Shown here one piece after another: positions 35,233 to 42,690 of a DNA stretch of 64,000 nucleotides. The stretch is from Myxococcaceae bacterium. Lineage in GTDB: Bacteria > Myxococcota > Myxococcia > Myxococcales > Myxococcaceae. The translations under genes were made by a program, and so were the position numbers. Under the pieces are notes generated by a model, which saw only the letters and a program-made list of their open reading frames with translations, was not told the origin of the DNA and made no database searches. Location: assembly GCA_016793095.1 (NCBI GenBank), contig JAEUJQ010000083.1:124001-188000 (forward strand). The letters run 5' to 3'. The stretch's first letter is position 1. Each line of letters opens with the position of its first letter.

Positions 35233-36195
35233 TCACCCGAGGGTCGCGGCGTACTGCGCATCGAAGTTGATGGCCCACAGGTGTCGCTGGTCGGAGTCGA
35301 CGCCGAGGTAGGCGGGCTGCGAGTCGCGCGAGTACCAGGACAGGTAGCCGGTGATGACGCGCTGGTGGCACCACTCGATGACGCCTCGAGCGAGCGCCTC
35401 GCCTGCAGCGAAGTCGTCGGCCGAGCTGCGCACCATCACCTGCACCGAGGGGTTGAAGACGGACTGACGCTCTCCCGAGAGCATCGACTCGGGCTCGCCT
35501 CCGCCGACATTCAGCGCCGCGACGCATGGTGACGGCGTCTTGTCGGTGTCGGGCATGCGGCCGATGAAGAGGTTGTCGGCCGAGGTGAGAAGCACGCCGC
35601 CCACCGTCTTCGTCGTGAGGAACTGCACGACGTCGAACGCGGCGTTCTTGATGGGCCCAGGCGACGGAGCCACCCAGGGGCTGGCGACCGACGTGGGCTC
35701 GCTCGAGAACTCCCAGTAGCTGGGCACGGCGCCGGCGGGCGCGTCGAGCCGCCCCTCGATGCCCGCCGTGACGTCGGCGCCGCTCGGAGTCAGCGAGTAG
35801 AGGTACGCGCCAGCGACGGCCACCAGCGACGGAGGCGTGCGCGCGGCTCCCGTCGGGTCGACGTACTGCAGCGAGCTCGGCGCCGCGCCGGCCCACAGCG
35901 CGCCGGCACCGTCTTCGAACTGGAAGCACCAGAACTGGTTCGAGTTGTCGACCTTGTGCACCGCGAACGACGCGCGCGCAGGCAGGTTGCCCGCGCCGCA
36001 GTCGACGAGCGCGACGGTGCCCACCGTCTCGTCAGCGTCCGAAGGCGTGAAGACCCACTTCCCCGAGCCGACGTGCGTGATGGCGGGAGGCGTGCGAGCG
36101 GCTCCCGTCGTGTCGACGTAGACGGCCAGCGTCACGCCCGTGGTGACGGGCGCGCCGGCGGAGTCGCGGACGGTGAGGGAGCGAGCGTCGGCCAT
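35233..36195 (-). CDS. Tail-terminator-like protein fused to two N-terminal repeat domains
   Basis: 320 residues. Two related beta domains occupy about residues 1-80 and 85-165, sharing VDTTGAARTPPAITHVGSGK / VDPTGAARTPPSLVAVAGAY and SxADxTxG. The C-terminal 140 residues (VVQFLTTKTVGG ... RQSVFNPSVQVMVRSSADDF ... AINFDAQY) resemble minor capsid/tail-terminator proteins, normally about 130-150 residues alone. The fused repeats may form a collar decoration. Confidence 0.65.
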   Translation of the reverse strand: MADARSLTVRDSAGAPVTTGVTLAVYVDTTGAARTPPAITHVGSGKWVFTPSDADETVGTVALVDCGAGNLPARASFAVHKVDNSNQFWCFQFEDGAGALWAGAAPSSLQYVDPTGAARTPPSLVAVAGAYLYSLTPSGADVTAGIEGRLDAPAGAVPSYWEFSSEPTSVASPWVAPSPGPIKNAAFDVVQFLTTKTVGGVLLTSADNLFIGRMPDTDKTPSPCVAALNVGGGEPESMLSGERQSVFNPSVQVMVRSSADDFAAGEALARGVIEWCHQRVITGYLSWYSRDSQPAYLGVDSDQRHLWAINFDAQYAATLG

Positions 36196-36198
36196 GGG

Positions 36199-36444
36199 TC
36201 AGGGCGTCTGGTCGGGGTCGACCGGCGGCAGAGCGTCGACGAACGTCTTGAACTGCGCCGCGCGGTCCGCAGCGAAGGCGGCCTGCGCGCCGTTCTCCTG
36301 TGCGTCGTGGCGAGCGAGCCAGTCGTTCGCGGCCGTCACCAGCTCGGCGACGTCGGCGCGAATCTGCGCACGTCGCTGGTTGCCCGTGCGGTTGGTGCGG
36401 AAGTCGGCGAGTGCGTCTCGGAACCACTGTCGAGGAGTAGGCAT
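36199..36444 (-). CDS. Small helical protein beside the fibre-like gene
   Basis: 81 residues, all-helical and charged (PRQWFRDALADFRTNRTGNQ; DVAELVTAANDWLARHD). Coupled by a 1-base overlap to the upstream fibre-like gene, so it may be its chaperone. No family recognised. Confidence 0.6.
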   Translation of the reverse strand: MPTPRQWFRDALADFRTNRTGNQRRAQIRADVAELVTAANDWLARHDAQENGAQAAFAADRAAQFKTFVDALPPVDPDQTP

Positions 36445-37184
36445 CAGAGCAGTCCTTTCACTTCCCAGCTGAACGGAAGCGTTGCGGTCGCAGCAGCGGT
36501 GCCGCTGACGGTGAAGAAGCCAGCCGCAGGGACGGCGATGAGTTCCTTGCAGGTGGCGTCGCGCGCGTGCGGCGTGATGATGATGTGCGAAGCGGCGCTC
36601 ACGAGAGAGTTGGTGATGACGACGCTCGACGCGGTCGCGGCGATGGCAGACTTCCCGATGGGCCTGTTGATGGTGGCCGCTCCGGGACTGGCGATACTGT
36701 CGGTGCCGTACTGGTCAATGCGGCCGAATGTGGTCCGGTCGACGAAGAAATACCCGACACCACCAAGCGTCACGTAGAAGTAGCCCGTCGTCTGCACGGA
36801 CGAGGACCGGAGATTGCCCGTGTCGAGGATGTACGAACCTTCGACTGTGGTGAGTCCAATCGCACTTACGCCGTTGCCGATGTACACACCACGCTTCACG
36901 ACGCGAAAGTTGTCAGCCTCCGACCCGCCGATTCCGGTTTTCACGGCAAACAGGGTCGCCGCGGCGTTCACCGACGCATCAGCGACGGAGGTGCCAGCCT
37001 TCACCACGACGTCGGTGGAGCCCGTGCCGTTCGTGTTGAAGAGCAGCCCGAGCTGAATGCCAGCGCTCGCGATGAGCGTGGCGGCGAACGTCTTCACGCC
37101 CGCAAACGTCTGCACGGCGAGGTTGACGATGCCGGCAGCGGTCGCGGAGGCAGGCCCCGAAGGTGACGGATTGGACGCGGGCAT
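36444..37184 (-). CDS. Fibre- or collar-decoration-like protein
   Basis: 246 residues. A Thr/Ala/Gly-rich beta repeat start (GIVNLAVQTFAGVKTFAATL) and a C-terminal INRPIGKSAIAATASSVVIT ... ATCKELIAVPAAGFFTVSG domain that recurs at the C-termini of trimeric phage tail fibres. It lies inside the connector/terminator block, away from the tail tip, which is unusual; a whisker or collar fibre would fit. Confidence 0.65.
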   Translation of the reverse strand: MPASNPSPSGPASATAAGIVNLAVQTFAGVKTFAATLIASAGIQLGLLFNTNGTGSTDVVVKAGTSVADASVNAAATLFAVKTGIGGSEADNFRVVKRGVYIGNGVSAIGLTTVEGSYILDTGNLRSSSVQTTGYFYVTLGGVGYFFVDRTTFGRIDQYGTDSIASPGAATINRPIGKSAIAATASSVVITNSLVSAASHIIITPHARDATCKELIAVPAAGFFTVSGTAAATATLPFSWEVKGLL

Positions 37185-37586
37185 TCAGCCTCCCACCAGC
37201 TTGCGGAGCCGGGCGACGATGCGTTCGATGAAACCGGGCGTGAAGGCGTTGAGCGCGCGCTCGAACCACTTGAAGCCGCGCGTGCCCTGAATCTTCTTCC
37301 CCCAGTGCACGCCCTCGTGCACCGCGGCCGCCTTCTCGTCGAGGTACGCAGCGGCCACGCGCACCCGCTGGCCCTTCCGCGTGACGGCCGAGGTGACGCT
37401 CGACGATGCGACGAGCTCGCCCGTTGCCTTCGGCGCGATGGCGTTGGCCTGAGCCATCAGCGCCGCCCCCTCCTGGGGAAGGGCGAGCTCCATCTCGCGC
37501 GCCACCTCGGCCGACTTCTTCTGCAGCGCACGGCGAAGAGCGTCGCCGCCTTCGACAGACATGAGCACGTTCACCCGGCCGGCCAT
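37185..37586 (-). CDS. HK97 gp10-like tail completion protein
   Basis: 133 residues from ATG 37586, overlapping the upstream stop (ATGA). N-terminal helix plus GAALMAQANAIAPKATGELV and VHEGVHWGKKIQGTRGFKWF ... IERIVARLRKLV match the gp10/minor tail completion family at the head-tail joint. Order after the adaptor gene is as in HK97. Confidence 0.75.
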   Translation of the reverse strand: MAGRVNVLMSVEGGDALRRALQKKSAEVAREMELALPQEGAALMAQANAIAPKATGELVASSSVTSAVTRKGQRVRVAAAYLDEKAAAVHEGVHWGKKIQGTRGFKWFERALNAFTPGFIERIVARLRKLVGG

Positions 37587-37909
37587 CAGAGCTCCACCTT
37601 CCACAGCGTGAGCCCACCGCTCGAGGGGTGCGGCGAGCTGGTGATGGAGATGGGCACGTTCGACGCCTCGGCGCTCGAGGTGGAGGCACCAGGCAGCCAG
37701 AGCCGGTCGGTCGCCTTCACCTCTTCCACCAGGTACAGCACGTGGCTCGAGACAACCTCATCGCCGTCGCGGTTGCGCACGTTGCGACGGAGCCCCTGGA
37801 CACGAGCAGCCACCGCACGCGGCGGGCCGTAGGTGTTCTTCCCGTACTGGTCCACCGAGACGTGCGAGGCCACGTGGACAGTCGCCGTCAGCAACCCGGT
37901 CAGGCTCAC
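37586..37909 (-). CDS. Head-tail adaptor protein (gp9/SPP1 gp16-like)
   Basis: 107 residues from GTG 37909 (GTGA overlap). Beta-barrel-like sequence (VHVASHVSVDQYGKNTYGPP ... LLEE-type strand VLYLVEEVKATDRLWLPG), as in phage stopper/adaptor proteins. It would plug the connector until the tail joins. Confidence 0.7.
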   Translation of the reverse strand: MSLTGLLTATVHVASHVSVDQYGKNTYGPPRAVAARVQGLRRNVRNRDGDEVVSSHVLYLVEEVKATDRLWLPGASTSSAEASNVPISITSSPHPSSGGLTLWKVEL

Positions 37910-38538
37910 TGGAGCCTCCGGTACGTGCTCAGCAGCGACTGAGCCGCGTGCGGGATGAAGCTCTGGCCAACGCCGATAATCGAGTTGGGCAGCTGGTAGG
38001 CGACGGAGTAGTCGCCCAGCGACTCGCTCGCGATGGACGGGTCGCGCGGCTCGCTGCGGTACATCGACACCACCGTCAGCAGGCACGCCTCTTCGATTTC
38101 GAAGGGGAGGTTCCGCGTGCCCGACTGCGCAGGCGTCACCCACCCGCCGGCGTACGTGACGACGATGGCCTTCACCTCGCCGTACAGGCGCCCACCGTCG
38201 TCGCAGAGGCCGGTGTACGGCCAACCAGCTGCCCGGTAGAGCGCGGCCGCATCGAGGTCCTCGACGGTGTAGTCGGCCGGGTCGAGCGTCGAGCCGTCGG
38301 GCATCACGACGCTGGCCACCGAGATGAGGGGAGCGACGCCGAGGTACAGCCGCACCTGGCCTTTGAAGCCCGGCAGCTTCTCGACGATGGCGGCGCCGTA
38401 GTGGAGCTGCGGCCGGTTGAGGTACCGGCGGATCGCCCCCGAGGCAGCGCCGATGAGGCGTGGCAGCTTCGGGTCAGAAGCGCTCACGCCGAGCACGTCG
38501 GCCGCCGCCGCCAGGGTCGTGAGGTCCGAATCGGCCAT
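37906..38538 (-). CDS. Head-tail connector protein (gp6-like)
   Basis: 210 residues from ATG 38538. The pattern LPRLIGAASGAIRRYLNRPQ ... RLYLGVAPLISVASVVMPDG ... ACLLTVVSMYR is the gp6/gp15 connector family that binds under the portal. The ATG is one base past the 3' end of a tRNA gene, with no Shine-Dalgarno element between, so it may be translated leaderless after tRNA processing. Confidence 0.78.
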   Translation of the reverse strand: MADSDLTTLAAAADVLGVSASDPKLPRLIGAASGAIRRYLNRPQLHYGAAIVEKLPGFKGQVRLYLGVAPLISVASVVMPDGSTLDPADYTVEDLDAAALYRAAGWPYTGLCDDGGRLYGEVKAIVVTYAGGWVTPAQSGTRNLPFEIEEACLLTVVSMYRSEPRDPSIASESLGDYSVAYQLPNSIIGVGQSFIPHAAQSLLSTYRRLQ

Positions 38539-38539
38539 G

Positions 38540-38611
38540 TTGCGGAGGCTGGATTCGAACCAGCGTGCCCGGGTTATGAGCCAGGTGAGGGAGCCGCTCC
38601 TCAACCCCGCA
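38540..38611 (-). tRNA. Initiator-like tRNA-Met(CAT) inside the phage structural operon
   Basis: 72 nt on the minus strand. Acceptor TGCGGGG pairs with CTCCGCA, discriminator A; D stem GAGG/CCTC; anticodon stem CCTGG/CCCGG with loop CTCATAA (anticodon CAT); variable loop GCAC; T stem GCTGG/CCAGC with loop TTCGAAT. The acceptor and the A11-T24 pair resemble bacterial initiator tRNA rather than elongator Met or Ile2. The usual C1-A72 mismatch is a T1-A72 pair and one anticodon-stem pair (T29-C41) is mismatched. CCA is not encoded. Confidence 0.8.
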
Positions 38612-38619
38612 AGAACTGC

Positions 38620-38666
38620 CCTCGCCGGCGTTCCCCGGGAGACGAGCGCTCCCGGCGTCGGCGAGG
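38620..38666 (-). terminator. Strong hairpin between decoration gene and tRNA
   Basis: Outer stem CCTCGCCG/CGGCGAGG (8 bp) and inner stem CCGGGAG/CTCCCGG (7 bp) form a long hairpin just before the tRNA. There is no T-run, so it may be an attenuator or RNA-processing signal rather than a full terminator. Confidence 0.5.
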
Positions 38667-38682
38667 CCCTGCTGGGGGGAAG

Positions 38683-39099
38683 TTACGGGTGCGCGACGGC
38701 CCCGGCGTTCGGCATGGTGAGGATGGCCTGGGCGCTGATGAAGCCGCCGCTCGTGGCGCCGGCCTGGGTCAGCTTGAGCCGGTAGTAGCGCTTCCCCACC
38801 TTGCTGAGGTTGACGCCGGTGCGCTCGCACACGCCGTCGTCCGTGGTGGCGATGGCCGGGGCCGCGCCGATGAGCTGGTCCGCGGTGAGCGCGACCTCGT
38901 CCGACATGTTCGACGCGTTGCCGCCGAACACCTGCCCGGTGAACGTGCCGTCGGTGATGACGCCCGTCGAGACGACGAAGGTGAGGCCGTTGTAGCCCTT
39001 CGTGTCGATGGTGGCGCCGGTGGTGACGCCGTTCCCCGTGACGGCGGCGGCGGGCGTCGTCGAGGGGACCGCCTTCATGACTTCGCTGTTGATGTCCAT
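38683..39099 (-). CDS. Head decoration or accessory capsid protein
   Basis: 138 residues directly after the capsid gene. Beta-rich (YNGLTFVVSTGVITDGTFTG; KVGKRYYRLKLTQAGATSGG) like small capsid-adjacent proteins of siphoviruses that stabilise the shell. The fold is inferred; no motif is decisive. Confidence 0.6.
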   Translation of the reverse strand: MDINSEVMKAVPSTTPAAAVTGNGVTTGATIDTKGYNGLTFVVSTGVITDGTFTGQVFGGNASNMSDEVALTADQLIGAAPAIATTDDGVCERTGVNLSKVGKRYYRLKLTQAGATSGGFISAQAILTMPNAGAVAHP

Positions 39100-39170
39100 G
39101 GCTGGTTCCTGGGTGCTGCGAGAAGAGGGTGGAGGCGCTGCGGGCTGCTGGAAGAGATTGACGGTGAGGC

Positions 39171-39200
39171 GAGGGAGCGCGCGCTCGGGCGCGCTCCCTC
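39171..39200 (-). terminator. Perfect 12-bp hairpin after the capsid gene
   Basis: GAGGGAGCGCGC and its exact reverse complement are separated by six bases, 8 bases past the capsid stop. No T-run follows. It probably stabilises the capsid mRNA end or attenuates read-through, adjusting downstream expression. Confidence 0.55.
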
Positions 39201-39208
39201 AGGCGGAA

Positions 39209-40567
39209 TCACGTGCGGGTGCTGTTGAGCGTGATGATGGGGCTCTGGCTCGACGAGCCGTTCTTGCGCGCGAAGCTCTTGGTCCACCACGGCTGGCCGC
39301 CGATGCGCTGGATGAAGCGCATCGCCGTCATGTCCTGCTCGAAGTAGACGTGCATCGACACGTCGGCACGAATGCCCGACGGGCCCGTCTTCGTCGCGAG
39401 GATGTACTCGAGCGGGTCCCAGAGGATGATGTCCCCCTCGGTGCCGAGCGCCTTGCAGTCCTCGCACACGATGACCGGCCGCCCCATCAGGGTGCCGTTC
39501 GGCCGCTCGAGCAACCCGCCGGGCGGCAGGTAGACGGGCTGGTTCGCCAGCGTCATCAGCGGCAGCACCGCCTCGACGTCGGAGTGCACCAGCCACACCG
39601 CGCGCGAGCGCGACTTCACCGGCAGGCACGACCACATCTTCGCGATGTTGTCGGCGATGACGGTGTTCGCGCCCTGGCCGGCCTTCGCCGCGGCCGTCAC
39701 CTTGGCGGTCGCGTTCAGGATGCCGAGCAGCGTGCCAGGCGAGCCAGCGCCGGTGATGATCTCCTGGTTGAGGAACTCGACCGTCTTCTCGGGCACTTTC
39801 GTCGACACGTACGACGACATCGCCGCCGCGTCCTGCATCAGCTCCTCGGTGAGCGGCACGAGCGCGCCCAGCTTGACGAGCTTCGTCTCGAGGCTGCCGA
39901 GCTTCGGCTTCGAGCCGGTCATCGTCGCGCCCTCGGCGATGTAGCCGACGATGATGCCCGAGCTCGAGTCCCAGGGCGCGTTCTCGTCGATGGGGAACGT
40001 CAGCCGGTTGGAGCTGGTGCGCTGATCATCGCAGAGCGCCGCCAGCGAGCTCTGGCCCTCGATGGCTTTGCGGATGTTCGAGCGGTAGTCAGGAGGCACC
40101 GCGAAGCCGCCCTCCTCGTTCACACCCTCGCTGCCGAACGTCGTGGCGGCGTTCAGGATGCGCGGGTCGCGCTTGATGCCAGCCCTGTGGTTGCGCGCCG
40201 CGATGATGAACTCGCCCTCGGACTGGAAGCCCCAGGTGCCCCTGCTCGCGCCGGGCTTGTCGCCGCCGGTGATGCGCGCGGCGGTCGTCTGGCGGACGGG
40301 CTTCGAGAGCTCGGCTGCGCTCGCCACCGCGCGCCGGGTCTCGGCGAGCAGCTCCTCCTGCTCCTTCGCCGCCTGCTCCTTCTCGGCGATGACGTCCTGG
40401 GCGTCCTTCAGCTGCGCCTGCACGGCACGGATGGCCGCGAGCTGCTCGGCGGTCGCCGGCGTGCCGGACTCGAGCTCCGTCGCCATCGTGTTCAGCTTCT
40501 CCGCGAGGCCCTCCGCGTGCGAGACGACCGCCGCGAGCGCCAACAGCTTCATCTGTTCCTTGGTCAT
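39209..40567 (-). CDS. Major capsid protein, HK97 fold
   Basis: 452 residues. Residues 1-95 are a coiled-coil scaffold/delta domain (ELLAETRRAVASAAELSKPV) removed by the prohead protease. The shell domain follows: NEEGGFAVPPDYRSNIRKAI, SLETKLVKLGALVPLTEELM, GAGSPGTLLGILN, and the P-domain to QDMTAMRFIQRIGGQPWWTK. This is the standard Phage_capsid family layout. Confidence 0.92.
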   Translation of the reverse strand: MTKEQMKLLALAAVVSHAEGLAEKLNTMATELESGTPATAEQLAAIRAVQAQLKDAQDVIAEKEQAAKEQEELLAETRRAVASAAELSKPVRQTTAARITGGDKPGASRGTWGFQSEGEFIIAARNHRAGIKRDPRILNAATTFGSEGVNEEGGFAVPPDYRSNIRKAIEGQSSLAALCDDQRTSSNRLTFPIDENAPWDSSSGIIVGYIAEGATMTGSKPKLGSLETKLVKLGALVPLTEELMQDAAAMSSYVSTKVPEKTVEFLNQEIITGAGSPGTLLGILNATAKVTAAAKAGQGANTVIADNIAKMWSCLPVKSRSRAVWLVHSDVEAVLPLMTLANQPVYLPPGGLLERPNGTLMGRPVIVCEDCKALGTEGDIILWDPLEYILATKTGPSGIRADVSMHVYFEQDMTAMRFIQRIGGQPWWTKSFARKNGSSSQSPIITLNSTRT

Positions 40568-41349
40568 GGTGCTTTCCTGTCTGGTGCTGCGTTGGTCTTC
40601 GGCTTGCGAAGCGACTGCGTGGCTCGGAAGGCGTCGAGGCGCGCCCGGACCGCGAGGGCCGCGGCCTCACTGGCGCGCGAGGCCTCCTCAGCCGGAGCCG
40701 CCGCCGGGGCGTTGTCCTCGGCGAAGGTGGCGATGCTGTCGGTGAGGCCGAAGTCGAGCGCCTCCTGCGCCGTCATCAGCTCGTCGCGGTCCATCTGCGC
40801 GAGCACGTCGGCCGCGGCCTTGCCCGTCTTCGCGACGTAGAGCTCGGCGATGGAGGCGGAGTACTTGTCGAGCTCGCCCGCGGTGCGCTCCGCGAAGGTT
40901 CGGAGGGAGGCGGCGGTGAAGACGTCGACGACGACGGTGGAGGCGTTGTGGATGAGCCACTTCCCGTGCTTCGCGGTGACGACGCGGTCTGCCGCGAGCG
41001 CGATGTACGAGGCGGCCGAGGCGGCGAGGCCGTCGATGTAGGCGACCTTCTCGCCCTTCCACCGCTCGAGCTGCGAGTAGATGGCGTCGGCCTCGTAGAC
41101 GCTGCCGCCGGGGGAGTTGATGAAGATGTTGAGGCGGCTCGCGCCGGAGAAGGCCTCGAGCTTCTCCTTGATGCCGCCGGCGGTGATGCCCTCTTCCCAC
41201 CACGAGGAGCCGATGACGCCGTAGATGTGCAGCTCGGCGACGTCGGCGTTGCGGACCTGCGCCACGGCCGGCCGCTGGCGGGCGAAGTGCGAGCGCCACT
41301 CCTGCAGCAGCCTGGGCGCGAGGTTGAGGGCGGGGGTCGGCGTCGTCAT
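40564..41349 (-). CDS. Prohead maturation protease, ClpP-like
   Basis: 261 residues. ClpP fold with FINSPGGSVYEADAIYSQL at 76-94, catalytic Ser 111 in DGLAASAASYIALAAD, and His 134 in KHGKWLIHNAS; a DFGLTD motif follows. It cleaves the scaffold domain of the capsid protein. Ser-His type, unlike the S78 protease of HK97 itself. The C-terminal 50 residues are a charged tail. The start overlaps the portal stop. Confidence 0.9.
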   Translation of the reverse strand: MTTPTPALNLAPRLLQEWRSHFARQRPAVAQVRNADVAELHIYGVIGSSWWEEGITAGGIKEKLEAFSGASRLNIFINSPGGSVYEADAIYSQLERWKGEKVAYIDGLAASAASYIALAADRVVTAKHGKWLIHNASTVVVDVFTAASLRTFAERTAGELDKYSASIAELYVAKTGKAAADVLAQMDRDELMTAQEALDFGLTDSIATFAEDNAPAAAPAEEASRASEAAALAVRARLDAFRATQSLRKPKTNAAPDRKAP

Positions 41350-42644
41350 GCGGCTTCTCCGAGACGAGGCGAGGGGAGGGCGCTGACGCCAGGCGTGGGC
41401 TCCTCGGCCGGCTCCGCCGTGGTTTCGGCCATCAGGCGCGGCAGCGTCGTCATGTTCAGCTGCACCGTGAGCACGTCGCCGGCCTCGCCGACGTCGTCGA
41501 GCCCCTCTTCGGCGCGCACCTCGTTGCGCGTCTTCACGCCGTTCTGCAGCCAGTTGCTGGCGGCGATGGCCCGCGTCTGCGCGTCACCGCGCACAAGGTG
41601 GGAGAGGTCGATTTCCGCGTACCACCACGGCCCCTTGGCCCCGGTGTTGAAGACCTTCGCGTTCAGCTCCTGGCAGTACCGGACCGCCCAGGGAAAGAGG
41701 CAGCTGTTCACGAAGTCGAGGCCCTGGTGCTCGATGTTCGAAAACGTGGCGTGCTCGAGGTGCTGAATCTTGTGGAGCGGCACGCCGAACCAGCGGGCGA
41801 TCTCCTCGACGGAGAACTTCTTGTCGTCGACGAGCGAGGCCTTCTGCGGGTCCACCGTCGTGGCCGTGAACTTGGCCCCGCCCTCGAGCACCAGCAGCCG
41901 GTGAGCTTTCCCCAGGCCGGCGTGGTTGTTCTCCCAGGACTCCCGGAGGGCCGCCTTCTGGTCCTCGCCGAGCTTCCCGGGGAACTCCGCCACCCCGCCG
42001 AGCTGGGCGCCGCGGCCGTAGAACGCCGCCGAGAAGCGCTCGTGCGCCGCCGCCACCGCGAGCGACCGGGAGGCGCGGGTCACCAGGTTCTCACCCATGA
42101 GGCCCGAGATGCTGGGACCGCGCAGGTGGAAGACGTCGCGCGCCTGGAGCGTGCGCACCTCGCCGCTCTCCTCCCGCACGTCGTAGACGAGCGCCCCGCC
42201 GTCGTCTCGGCGCGGCGTCACCCGGGTGCTGAGCAGCGGGTAGAGCGCGGCGACCCGGCCGCCGCGGTCGCGGGCGATCTCCGCGTACGAGTTCCCGTCG
42301 GCGATGGCCTGCAGGAAGAGGGCCTCTCGGAACGCGATGGCCGTCATCTCCTCGTTCGGCCGAACGTTCAGCAGCCAGACGCGGGGGTCCTTCTCGATTT
42401 TCCGCCGGCGCCTGGTGCCCTCGATGGGCTCGAAGATGTTCGTGGGCGCGGCCGCGAGGTTCTTCGCGATGACGTCCATGCACGCCCAGACCGCCGAGAG
42501 CATGAGCGCGTCTTCGCGGCTGAGCTGCAGGCCGGCGAAGCTGACCGCCATGGGCGGAGCGTTGAGGCGCGAGTCACCACGCAGCCAGCTGTCTCGCCAG
42601 GCAGCGAAGAACCCGCGGAACGCTCTCGTCACCCAGGAGGCCAC
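41346..42644 (-). CDS. Portal protein, HK97 family
   Basis: 432 residues, typical length. Motifs: ALMLSAVWACMDVIAKNLAA, PNEEMTAIAFREALFLQAIA, DGNSYAEIARDRGGRVAALY, and the C-terminal FSVEEIARWFGVPLHKIQHL plus RNEVRAEEGLDDV common to Phage_portal proteins. It forms the DNA entry dodecamer at one capsid vertex. Confidence 0.92.
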   Translation of the reverse strand: MASWVTRAFRGFFAAWRDSWLRGDSRLNAPPMAVSFAGLQLSREDALMLSAVWACMDVIAKNLAAAPTNIFEPIEGTRRRRKIEKDPRVWLLNVRPNEEMTAIAFREALFLQAIADGNSYAEIARDRGGRVAALYPLLSTRVTPRRDDGGALVYDVREESGEVRTLQARDVFHLRGPSISGLMGENLVTRASRSLAVAAAHERFSAAFYGRGAQLGGVAEFPGKLGEDQKAALRESWENNHAGLGKAHRLLVLEGGAKFTATTVDPQKASLVDDKKFSVEEIARWFGVPLHKIQHLEHATFSNIEHQGLDFVNSCLFPWAVRYCQELNAKVFNTGAKGPWWYAEIDLSHLVRGDAQTRAIAASNWLQNGVKTRNEVRAEEGLDDVGEAGDVLTVQLNMTTLPRLMAETTAEPAEEPTPGVSALPSPRLGEAA

Positions 42645-42690
42645 GAGTGTCGTTATCGCGCGGGCGATTCACACGACGGGGGAGGCCGCG

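Noticed and set aside
27654-36195. Contractile (myovirus) tail
   Set aside because: No sheath, baseplate wedge or spike-like gene; single tape measure with G/GT frameshift indicates a siphovirus-type tail.
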